A DNA stretch of 11,457 nucleotides from an uncultured Bacilli bacterium (GTDB lineage: Bacteria; Bacillota_I; Bacilli_A; RF39; UBA660). The stretch is taken from positions 1 to 11,457 of the forward strand of contig CANQRX010000043.1 of NCBI GenBank assembly GCA_947626425.1, in the 5' to 3' direction. Below are positions 1 to 6,468 of the stretch, in pieces. The translations under genes and the position numbers were made by a program. How positions within the stretch are numbered: position 1 is the stretch's first letter; each line of letters starts with the position of its first letter. The notes under the pieces are model-generated. The model was not told the DNA's origin. It saw only the letters and a list, made by a program, of their open reading frames with translations, and made no database searches.

Positions 1-79
1 ACAATATTAAATTTTTTAAATTACACATTTTTTAATGTTTTAGTATGTCAGTTTTATAAAAAGGAAAAGTTATGTCAGG

Positions 80-97
80 TGTCAAGGTAACTTGTCA
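80..97. promoter_or_regulatory. Candidate operator over the -35 box
   Basis: TGTCAAG-GTAA-CTTGTCA is an inverted repeat matching at 6 of 7 positions per arm, and its right arm contains the -35 hexamer. An 8-bp direct repeat TATGTCAG also occurs upstream at 44-51 and 71-78. A repressor bound here would block the promoter, but no cognate regulator can be named. Part of the symmetry may be chance, because one arm is constrained by the -35 box. Confidence 0.3.
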
Positions 98-120
98 AAC
101 TTTTAATAATTTTATATAAT
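92..120 (+). promoter_or_regulatory. Sigma-A promoter of the glycosyltransferase gene
   Basis: A -35 box TTGTCA (92-97) and a perfect -10 box TATAAT (115-120) are separated by exactly 17 nt. The start codon at 145 follows after a short leader with an AGAGGT ribosome binding site at 134-139. The -35 box is the right arm of a near-palindrome (80-97) that could be an operator. Confidence 0.8.
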
Positions 121-144
121 GAACTTAAAGAATAGAGGTATTAT

Positions 145-1149
145 ATGAAATTAATTACATTTGCAATTCCTTGTTATAATTCACAGGATTATATGTCCCA
201 TTGTATTGATAGTCTACTATCAGTTAAAGAAGATATTGAAATCTTGATAATAAATGATGGAAGTAAAGATAACACCCCAAAAATAGCTGAAAAATACGCT
301 AAAGAGTATCCCGATGTTGTTAAAGCAATTAATAAAGAAAATGGTGGTCACGGTTCGGGCGTTAATTTAGGGTTAGAAAAAGCACAAGGACTATATTATA
401 AAGTTGTTGATTCCGATGATTGGGTTGATGAAAAATCTTTACAGGCCGTTGTTGAAAAAATTAAAGAATTCGAAGCCAACAAACAATCGGTAGATATGAT
501 GATAGTAAATTATGTCTATGAAAAAACTGGAGAAAAGCCAAGACCGGTTCGCTATGATAAAGTTTTACCTGAAAATAAAATTTTTGGATGGGATGAGGTT
601 GGAAAATTTAAAACCGGTTCATATTTATTAATGCATTCTGTTATTTACAATACAAAATTTTTAAAAAACACTAATATAAAGTTGCCGGAGCATACCTTTT
701 ATGTTGATAATATATTTGTTTATTATCCTTTACCAAAAATTAAAACAATGTATTACTTAAATGTTGATTTTTACCGTTATTTCATTGGACGAGATGACCA
801 ATCAGTTAATGAACAAACAATGATTAAACGAATAGATCAGCAAATCTTTGTTACCAAAACTTTAATTGATTTTTTTAATCCTTATGATTATTGGGAATCT
901 AATAAAAGATGTGCTAAATATTTAATTCATTATATTGATATAATGATGAGTGTTTCGACGATTTTACTTCAAGTAAGTAATACCACAGAAGCTAAAGTTA
1001 AAAAAGAAGAATTATGGGATTATTTGAAAACTAAAAATAAACGATTATATAAAGTTTGTAAACTAAATGTTTCAGGAGCTAGTTGCCTACCAAGATGGAT
1101 AAGTGTGCCAGGTTACCGGCTTGCCAGAAAAATTTATAAGTTTAATTGA
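145..1149 (+). CDS. GT2-family glycosyltransferase
   Basis: A 334-residue cytoplasmic or membrane-associated family 2 glycosyltransferase with a GT-A fold. The N-terminus has the nucleotide-binding pattern (AIPCYNS at 7-13, INDGS at 36-40), then NGGHGSG at 66-72, and the metal-binding DSDDW at residues 89-93 supplies the DxD motif. The C-terminal half has a YRYFIGRDDQS segment seen in many Firmicute GT2 enzymes of surface polymer synthesis. No transmembrane helix is evident, unlike processive GT2 synthases. The acceptor and sugar cannot be deduced; a glycolipid, teichoic acid or capsule role is inference. The ATG is set by the AGAGGT site 5 nt upstream. It is monocistronic, with its own promoter. 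It is the only gene here ending in TGA, and it converges on the bridge enzyme with only 3 bp between stop codons. Confidence 0.88.
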   Translation: MKLITFAIPCYNSQDYMSHCIDSLLSVKEDIEILIINDGSKDNTPKIAEKYAKEYPDVVKAINKENGGHGSGVNLGLEKAQGLYYKVVDSDDWVDEKSLQAVVEKIKEFEANKQSVDMMIVNYVYEKTGEKPRPVRYDKVLPENKIFGWDEVGKFKTGSYLLMHSVIYNTKFLKNTNIKLPEHTFYVDNIFVYYPLPKIKTMYYLNVDFYRYFIGRDDQSVNEQTMIKRIDQQIFVTKTLIDFFNPYDYWESNKRCAKYLIHYIDIMMSVSTILLQVSNTTEAKVKKEELWDYLKTKNKRLYKVCKLNVSGASCLPRWISVPGYRLARKIYKFN

Positions 1150-1167
1150 GTGTTAAGCTCTTTTTTT
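1148..1167 (+). terminator. Weak hairpin plus T-tract after the glycosyltransferase
   Basis: GAGT (1148-1151) can pair with GCTC (1157-1160), including one G-U wobble, around a 5-nt loop, followed by seven T (1161-1167). The stem is short, so this is only a possible terminator. The T-tract lies inside the antisense of the femX-like gene, where it encodes its C-terminal lysines. Confidence 0.3.
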
Positions 1168-2265
1168 ATATAGGGAGTAAGCCATTTTGTAGAGCTTATA
1201 TAAAGGCTTATTAATTACTAAATCAAATTCACCAATGTATTCTTGAATTGTGCCGCCAAACCCCCGTTTAAAATCATAAATGCCATAAAAAGGGGAATCT
1301 TTTTGGAAAATGTCACTTATCCCACCAAAATCATAAACTTTTAAATTTAACTTTTTAGCAAAAGTAATCATCTCCATTTGCATTTTATACTGAGCCATTA
1401 AAGGCATATATTTTGCATAGGTCCCGCCATAAACATAAGTCATAACCTCTAAATTTTTAATAAAAAGACCTGCTGACAAAGGAATTAAATCGCGGGTTTC
1501 TTTTTTTACTTCTTCATAAAGTTGATGACCTAAAAATTCCTTTAAAAACTTATTTTTGTCTAAATAAATAACTTTCACAAAAATATTAGGTTTTAGTTCT
1601 TCAAGCATTTTTAAATAGTAGGTTAAAGATCGATCATGCACGTTGTGTCTTAAGGCCGTATGTTCCATAATTTTTTTAAAATCCATAATTTCATCTTTAG
1701 TTACATCTTTCATTATTAAAGGGTATTTTTCAGCTTTTTTTAAACATCTTAAGCACCTTTTATTCATTTGGTTTTCTTCCAAAATATTTTGATAAAAAGT
1801 TATGCGGTATTGAATATCTTGCTGAAAATTTTGGGAAAGCCCTTGATGAAGATAACCAACTTTTGTTAAGTCATTTATAACTTCTTGGTTTATATTGCTA
1901 ATAATGTTACCATCTTTATCCCGTTGTAAATAAGTTACTAGGGGGTCAATTTTTAAAAAAATTCCTTGTTTTTCTTTAATATATTTTTTTAATTGTTTAG
2001 TAAAAAAATTAACAAAATCATAATTTTGAAAATCTCCTAAAAAACCACGGGGACTATAAAATATTTGGTATGGTCCTAAAACTTTTTTGGATAAAAGAAG
2101 AGCCGCCCCTAAATATTTTTCTTGATTTCTCACCCCTAAATAATGCGCGTGCCAATCGGTAAGCTCTTTTACTTTTGCCCATTTGGTCGTTTGATAAAAA
2201 TTACTATTTTTAAAATTATTTTCTATCTTTAAAAATTCTTTTTCACTTAAAACATCAAAAAACAT
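1153..2265 (-). CDS. FemX/MurM-like peptidoglycan bridge aminoacyltransferase
   Basis: A 370-residue FemABX-family protein. Known members transfer an amino acid from aminoacyl-tRNA to the stem-peptide lysine of lipid II at the inner membrane face, building the interpeptide bridge. Two GNAT-like subdomains are visible. The first includes FYQTTKWAKVKE (23-34), GPYQIFYSPRG (64-74), and FLKIDP (103-108). The second includes the KKAEKYPL segment (176-183), IPLSAGLFI (261-269), TYVYGGTYAKY (276-286) and YDFGGI (311-316). The helical coiled-coil arm usually found just before the IPLSAGLF segment is reduced to roughly 20-25 residues, which explains a length below the 400 or more of FemA/FemX. The start is the ATG at 2265, preceded by AAGGA about 9 nt upstream. 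It has its own promoter sharing a module with the two-component operon. Which amino acid is added cannot be read from sequence. Confidence 0.85.
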   Translation of the reverse strand: MFFDVLSEKEFLKIENNFKNSNFYQTTKWAKVKELTDWHAHYLGVRNQEKYLGAALLLSKKVLGPYQIFYSPRGFLGDFQNYDFVNFFTKQLKKYIKEKQGIFLKIDPLVTYLQRDKDGNIISNINQEVINDLTKVGYLHQGLSQNFQQDIQYRITFYQNILEENQMNKRCLRCLKKAEKYPLIMKDVTKDEIMDFKKIMEHTALRHNVHDRSLTYYLKMLEELKPNIFVKVIYLDKNKFLKEFLGHQLYEEVKKETRDLIPLSAGLFIKNLEVMTYVYGGTYAKYMPLMAQYKMQMEMITFAKKLNLKVYDFGGISDIFQKDSPFYGIYDFKRGFGGTIQEYIGEFDLVINKPLYKLYKMAYSLYKKRA

Positions 2266-2285
2266 TTTTTCACATCCTTAAAAAT

Positions 2286-2339
2286 AGAATAATGAAAAAA
2301 TGTATCTTATTTTCTAAATAAATGTATCTAAATTGTAAA
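2286..2339 (-). promoter_or_regulatory. femX-like promoter with phased response-regulator boxes
   Basis: On the minus strand, GATACA boxes lie at 2323-2328 and 2301-2306, 22 bp apart. A degenerate copy (TTTACA) lies 11 bp further upstream at 2334-2339. The nearest box is followed after 9 nt by TATTCT (2286-2291), a plausible -10. There is no consensus -35, as expected when a bound activator substitutes for it. The box, the 9-nt spacer starting with a T-run and the -10 repeat the arrangement upstream of the response regulator gene at 5094-5125. The 11-bp period is typical of OmpR/PhoB-type binding sites. Binding by the adjacent regulator is inference. Confidence 0.6.
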
Positions 2340-2356
2340 TTTTAATTAAAGCTAAT

Positions 2357-3043
2357 TTAATATAAGAAATAGTAAGAAAGAATTAACGAATTATCGTCCA
2401 TATAAACATTAATTAAATCTTGATTTTTAACTTTTAAATAATTGGCAAAACCATTTTTTAAAGAAGTAGTTTTCTGCTCATAAGGATCCCCCATAGATGT
2501 AGTAATATCATCTTCATCGTTAAAAATAACGTCATCAAAAGAGTTATTTATTGTTTCTATTACTAAAGAAAGGATGGTATCTTGGTATTCATCAATGACA
2601 AAAGAAATTCGGTAATCGCTATTTTGATAATAAACATAATTTAAAACTAAAATAATTTGGTCATCATCCTTTTGGGTATAATATTGCTCCGAAGACTTAA
2701 ATAAACTAATATTATCATAATTAAAGTTAAGGTTACTAGCAAACATATTGGCTAAATTATCATCAATATTTTTTATTTGTTCCATGACTTTGTCTTTTAA
2801 ATTATTAAAGGTTTGTTCATCCGTATTTAACACGGTCGCGTAGGTATTTAGATCCTTTAAATTTAAGTTATCTAAAATGTATTGATGTTCTTGTTCATTA
2901 AGGTAGTTATCAAAACTAAGATTCTCAGTTATTTGTTTTTTGGCAATTTGCTGATCAAGAAAATAAAAATATAAAAGGGGAAAAAATAAAACAATAAAAA
3001 TAATTACAATTACTAGGGTTAAATAAATTAACTTATTTTTCAT
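2357..3043 (-). CDS. Unknown membrane-anchored extracytoplasmic protein, third gene of the two-component operon
   Basis: I do not recognise this 228-residue protein. Residues about 5-28 form one strongly hydrophobic helix after a short Lys/Asn-rich start (MKNK), so it is probably an N-in membrane anchor with some 195 residues outside. There is no lipobox cysteine; the protein has no cysteine at all. The outer part is rich in Asn, Asp, Gln and Tyr, with segments such as LVLNYVYY that look like beta strands. It starts inside the end of the kinase gene (11-bp overlap), with a GGAGGTG ribosome binding site 5 nt before the ATG, so it is translated from the same message. By analogy with accessory proteins encoded beside kinases (such as YycH/YycI), it could modulate the sensor from outside, but no homology to them is visible. 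Confidence 0.7.
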   Translation of the reverse strand: MKNKLIYLTLVIVIIFIVLFFPLLYFYFLDQQIAKKQITENLSFDNYLNEQEHQYILDNLNLKDLNTYATVLNTDEQTFNNLKDKVMEQIKNIDDNLANMFASNLNFNYDNISLFKSSEQYYTQKDDDQIILVLNYVYYQNSDYRISFVIDEYQDTILSLVIETINNSFDDVIFNDEDDITTSMGDPYEQKTTSLKNGFANYLKVKNQDLINVYMDDNSLILSYYFLY

Positions 3044-4418
3044 TAGGCACCTCCAATTTTATTTTAATCGTTGTTCCTTTGTTTAAAGTACTCGAAATTT
3101 CTAAATGACTATTGTGAATTTTGGCAATTTCTTCACATAAAGTAAGTCCTAAACCGGCACCTCCTTTTTGTCTTGCTCGGGATTTATCAACGCGGTAAAA
3201 AGGGGTTGTCACTTTTTCTAAAGAATTTTGGGGAATTCCTTTGCCAAAGTCAGTTATAAATATCGTGTAATAACCATTTTCTTTAAGGCCTTTAATAATA
3301 ATGAGACTATTTGGACTAGAAGCTTTACAGGCGTTATCAATTAAATTATAAAAAAGGGATTTTAGTAAGGTATCGATAATATTTAGGGAAGACTCTGCTA
3401 TTTGCATTTCTAATTTCATTTGGTATTTGTCTAAAAGAGGCTTAAGAGTTTGCTTAACTTCTTTAAAAAACTTTTGGGCTTTAACCGTTTGCAACGGAAA
3501 GTCATCTTTTTTAAGTAATATTAACTGTAATAAAACATTTGCTAATTGTTCCAGCCGTTTTCCTTCTTTATAAATATAATTAGCCATTAAATTTCGCTTT
3601 TCAACCGCCACATCAAAACTCCTTAATAAATCGGCATAACCAATAATTGAAGTTAAAGGAGTTTTTAATTCATGGGTAAAATTAGCAATAAATCTTTCTT
3701 GGCGATTATTATATTCTGTTAACTGAGCAATATAAGATTCTAAATGGTCAGCCATAAAATTAAAGTTAGCTGCAAGGCTTGCAAACTCGGGGGTTTTCAT
3801 ATCTTTAATATTGGTACTAATTCTTTTTTTAAAATCGCCGTTTGCAAAAATAGTATTCGTTTTTTGAAGCAAAACAATTGGTTTAGTTATATAATTTGAG
3901 AAAATAATAATAATTAAAGTGCTTAAAAAAGAAACAATGATTAAAAATAGGCAATAAGCTTGATAATTAGTAGTTCTAAGTTGAAAAATATTTGTAATAT
4001 CTGTTAAAGTTTCTAAATAAATTAATTCATTTTTCATTTTAAGTTTAGCAATCGTTTGAATAAGTTTTTGATCACTTACAAAAATTATTTGCTTTCCCAT
4101 TTCATTTTCTTGTAAATTATTAAAAATATTACTTTTATCTAAATACATTAAAGATGCCTCATCACCTATATAAACTTTCGTCGAAGCATTAAGATTTTGA
4201 AATTTTTGAATTAACAATTGTTTATTTTGATAAATACTTGAAGAAGATGCCATATAATAATAAAGATTAGTAATAGTTTTAGCATATAAATCAGCACTTT
4301 GTTGTTGAACTTCTAATTCGTTTTGGAAAGTGCGATTAATAATTAAAAAACCTCCTAAACCTAAAGAAATAATGAGACTAAAAAAGAACATTAAAAATAG
4401 TTGATACTTAAATTTCAT
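3033..4418 (-). CDS. Sensor histidine kinase with HAMP domain
   Basis: A 461-residue membrane kinase that should phosphorylate the response regulator encoded just upstream. Order: TM1 (about 5-27), an extracytoplasmic sensor region of about 120 residues, TM2 (about 152-174), HAMP (about 175-230), HisKA with the phospho-acceptor in the F-x-H-E-L-K-T-P-L motif (His249), and HATPase with an N-box (NLIDNACKAS, around 359-368), G1 (DFGKG, 390-394) and G2 (GAGLGL, about 420-425). All catalytic motifs are intact. I chose the ATG at 4418 rather than an in-frame TTG at 4442, because a GAGGTC site lies 4 nt before it and the protein then starts directly before TM1. It overlaps the response regulator gene by 11 bp. 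The sensor region has no recognisable ligand motif. Confidence 0.92.
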   Translation of the reverse strand: MKFKYQLFLMFFFSLIISLGLGGFLIINRTFQNELEVQQQSADLYAKTITNLYYYMASSSSIYQNKQLLIQKFQNLNASTKVYIGDEASLMYLDKSNIFNNLQENEMGKQIIFVSDQKLIQTIAKLKMKNELIYLETLTDITNIFQLRTTNYQAYCLFLIIVSFLSTLIIIIFSNYITKPIVLLQKTNTIFANGDFKKRISTNIKDMKTPEFASLAANFNFMADHLESYIAQLTEYNNRQERFIANFTHELKTPLTSIIGYADLLRSFDVAVEKRNLMANYIYKEGKRLEQLANVLLQLILLKKDDFPLQTVKAQKFFKEVKQTLKPLLDKYQMKLEMQIAESSLNIIDTLLKSLFYNLIDNACKASSPNSLIIIKGLKENGYYTIFITDFGKGIPQNSLEKVTTPFYRVDKSRARQKGGAGLGLTLCEEIAKIHNSHLEISSTLNKGTTIKIKLEVPNEK

Positions 4419-5070
4419 TTTCGACCTCAAAACGATAACCAATTTTATAAACCGTTTGAATTTCTTTTTCTAAATTGAGTTTTTTTCTTAAGCGTTGAAT
4501 ATGCAAATCAACAGTTCTGGTTTCACCCATAAAATTATCACCCCAAATGCGTTCATAGATTGTGTCCCGATATAAAGCTACATTTTTATTTTGAAAAAGT
4601 AAAAGTAATAAATCATATTCTTTTTTCGTTAAGGAAATAGTTTTATTATTTTTTTTCACAATATGCGAATCTTTATAAATAACGATATCTTTATAAGTAA
4701 GGACATTGTTTATTTTATTATAACGACGTAAAACTGATTCAATTCTCGCTAAAAGTTCGCTGATATTAAAAGGCTTAGTTAAATAATCATCAGCCCCTAA
4801 TTTTAAACCTTTAACGATATTTTGGGTATCGCTCATCGCCGTAATAAATATAACGGGAATCATTTCATCTTTAAGATATTCCATTAATTCAAAACCATTA
4901 ATTTTGGGAATCATAATATCTAGTAAAATTAAATCAAAGGTAGCTTGCTTAATTTCTTTTAAAGCTTCTTCACCATCATTGGCTATTTTGGTTAAGTAGT
5001 TTTCGTTTAAACTCATTTGAATTAAATTAGCTATTGACGGTTCATCTTCCACAATGAGAACATTAATCAT
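4408..5070 (-). CDS. OmpR/PhoB-family response regulator
   Basis: A 220-residue two-domain DNA-binding regulator. The receiver domain (about 1-118) has the acidic pair at Glu8-Asp9, phospho-acceptor Asp51 in LLLDIMIP, the switch threonine in FITA (Thr77) and the conserved Lys99 in LTKPF. The C-terminal winged helix (about 125-217) has the usual SLTKKEYDLLLLL and TVDLHIQRLRKKL segments, the latter being the recognition-helix region. A strong GGAGGT lies 6 nt before the ATG. It is first gene of the operon with the kinase and the unknown membrane protein. Its promoter carries two GATACA boxes 11 bp apart, suggesting autoregulation, and the same module precedes the FemX-like gene. The closest named subfamily cannot be given from sequence alone. 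Confidence 0.95.
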   Translation of the reverse strand: MINVLIVEDEPSIANLIQMSLNENYLTKIANDGEEALKEIKQATFDLILLDIMIPKINGFELMEYLKDEMIPVIFITAMSDTQNIVKGLKLGADDYLTKPFNISELLARIESVLRRYNKINNVLTYKDIVIYKDSHIVKKNNKTISLTKKEYDLLLLLFQNKNVALYRDTIYERIWGDNFMGETRTVDLHIQRLRKKLNLEKEIQTVYKIGYRFEVENEI

Positions 5071-5093
5071 TCTCTTACCTCCTTAATGCCATT

Positions 5094-5125
5094 AGAATAC
5101 CAAAAAAATGTATCATAAGTGTATC
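5094..5125 (-). promoter_or_regulatory. Promoter of the two-component operon with tandem 11-bp boxes
   Basis: On the minus strand, GATACA occurs at 5120-5125 and again at 5109-5114, exactly 11 bp apart. It is followed after 9 nt by TATTCT (5094-5099), which is also preceded by TGG (extended -10 pattern). No consensus -35 is present. The arrangement matches the FemX-like promoter at 2286-2339 in box, 9-nt spacing and -10. This fits autoregulation by the encoded OmpR-type regulator. The boxes lie about 55 bp upstream of the divergent GntR promoter, so an effect there is possible too. Confidence 0.62.
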
Positions 5126-5180
5126 ATATTTAAGAAAAATAGTTACTTATTTATTTAATGGCAATATCTGGTCTAGGGTA

Positions 5181-5209
5181 TTGACAACTGTGCATAAAGT
5201 GTATATACT
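5181..5209 (+). promoter_or_regulatory. Sigma-A promoter of the GntR-ABC operon
   Basis: Consensus -35 TTGACA (5181-5186), 17-nt spacer and -10 TATACT (5204-5209). Transcription would start near 5215, leaving a leader of fewer than 20 nt before the ATG at 5233. The -10 box is inside an AT dyad (5201-5219). Confidence 0.85.
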
Positions 5210-5219
5210 GTATATATAC
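5201..5219. promoter_or_regulatory. Dyad operator, probably for the GntR/YtrA-like regulator
   Basis: GTATATA (5201-5207) and TATATAC (5213-5219) form a perfect inverted repeat with a 5-nt centre. It covers the -10 box and probable start point. Binding would block transcription, the usual autorepression arrangement for a GntR repressor encoded immediately downstream. Assignment to this regulator is inferred from position. Alternating TA sequence gives symmetry easily, which tempers confidence. Confidence 0.55.
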
Positions 5220-5232
5220 GAGCGTGGTGAAT

Positions 5233-5607
5233 ATGGAAATATTAATTAGTAACTCTAGCGGCATTCCTATTTATGAGCAAATTAAAGAGCAAATAAAAAA
5301 GAAAATAATTACGCAAGAACTAAAATCTGGGGAGTTATTACCGTCGATAAGAAGTTTAGCTAAAGACTTACGTTGTAGTGTAATTACAACAAAAAATGCT
5401 TATGAAGAATTGCAAAAAGAAGGTTACATTAAAGCTATTCCTTCTAAAGGATTTTATGTCGCGAATATTAATTTGGAATTAGCTAAAGAAGAACAACTAA
5501 AAGAAGTTCAAACTCTTTTAGAAAAAGCATTAAAAATAGCAAAAATGTATAATATTGAACATAGCATCGTCAAACAAATGATGGAAATTTTAATGGAAGG
5601 TGATTAA
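5233..5607 (+). CDS. GntR-family transcriptional regulator, YtrA subfamily
   Basis: A 124-residue short GntR repressor. The N-terminal winged helix (about 1-72) has the family pattern PIYEQIKEQIKK near the start, then GELLPSIRSLAKDLRCS, TTKNAYEELQKEGYI and the wing GFYVA. Instead of a ligand-binding FadR or UTRA domain there is only a C-terminal helical tail of about 50 residues, which defines the YtrA type; such tails dimerise. YtrA-type regulators typically repress an adjacent ABC transporter operon, and here the ATPase gene follows after 3 bp. In-frame GTG codons at 5224 and 5227 are less likely starts, because they would leave almost no leader. With ATG 5233 the protein begins MEILIS, as relatives do, and GTGGTGA serves as a weak ribosome site. 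Confidence 0.9.
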   Translation: MEILISNSSGIPIYEQIKEQIKKKIITQELKSGELLPSIRSLAKDLRCSVITTKNAYEELQKEGYIKAIPSKGFYVANINLELAKEEQLKEVQTLLEKALKIAKMYNIEHSIVKQMMEILMEGD

Positions 5608-5610
5608 AAA

Positions 5611-6468
5611 ATGGATTATATTTTAGAAGTTAAAAATTTAAAGAAAGAGTATGCTAACTTTACTTTAAAAGATGTGAGTTTTAAATTGCCTAAAGGGGCC
5701 ATAATGGGCTTTATTGGAGAAAATGGTGCTGGAAAAACAACGACGATTAAAATAATTTTAGATATTATTAAAAACTATCAAGGGGAGGTTACTATTATGG
5801 GTATGGATCTAAAAAACCATGACCAAGAAATTAAAGAAAATATTGGGGTTGTTTTAGATGATATGTTTTTTCCCGATGTTGTAACCCCATCCGATATTGA
5901 TAAAATAATGAAAGATGTTTACCAAAATTGGGATTCAAAAATGTTTTATGATTTTTTAAAAGAATTTTCGTTAATTGCTAAAAATCAAATTAAAACATTC
6001 TCCAAAGGAATGCGGAAAAAATTGGAAATTGCCACCGCTTTAGCGCATCATCCAAAACTTTTAATTTTAGATGAACCGACCTCGGGCTTAGACCCTGTTG
6101 CCCGTGCAGAAGTTATTGATCTATTCCAAAACTTTATTCAAAATGAAGAATGTTCCGTTTTATTTTCAAGTCATATTACTAGTGATTTAGAACATATTGC
6201 CGATTATATAACTTTTATTAATAATGGGGAAATAGTTTTGTCAAAAACTTGTGACGAATTACTAAATAACTATGCCATAGTAAAATGTGGGTCAAAGGAT
6301 TTTGCTAAACTAAAACCTGATGATTATCTTAAATATCGTAAAAACAAATACAATTATGAAATATTAATTGATAATAAAAAACAATTTAAGAAAAAATATG
6401 AGTTGGAAATAATTGATAAAATAACCTTAGATGAATTAATGGTATTAATGGTAAAGGGGGTTAAATAA
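5611..6468 (+). CDS. ABC transporter ATP-binding protein, YtrB/BcrA-like
   Basis: A 285-residue ATPase powering the permease encoded next. Walker A GENGAGKT (36-43), signature FSKGM (about 130-134), Walker B LLILDE (about 150-155) with D-loop SGLD, and the switch histidine in SSHI (His188) are all present. FSKGM in place of LSGGQ is usual in this exporter class. After about residue 205, a C-terminal extension of some 80 residues, rich in Lys and Tyr, follows the nucleotide-binding domain, as in BcrA/YtrB-type subunits. A GAAGGTGAT site precedes the ATG, and the stop codon overlaps the next start (TAATG). Relatives controlled by YtrA-type repressors respond to wall-active antibiotics or act in envelope homeostasis. 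The substrate here is unknown. Confidence 0.9.
   Translation: MDYILEVKNLKKEYANFTLKDVSFKLPKGAIMGFIGENGAGKTTTIKIILDIIKNYQGEVTIMGMDLKNHDQEIKENIGVVLDDMFFPDVVTPSDIDKIMKDVYQNWDSKMFYDFLKEFSLIAKNQIKTFSKGMRKKLEIATALAHHPKLLILDEPTSGLDPVARAEVIDLFQNFIQNEECSVLFSSHITSDLEHIADYITFINNGEIVLSKTCDELLNNYAIVKCGSKDFAKLKPDDYLKYRKNKYNYEILIDNKKQFKKKYELEIIDKITLDELMVLMVKGVK

Noticed and set aside
1..91. AT-rich left edge as a terminator or small RNA
   Set aside because: Only A/T runs without a stable GC-containing stem; the upstream gene is outside the window, so nothing can be supported.
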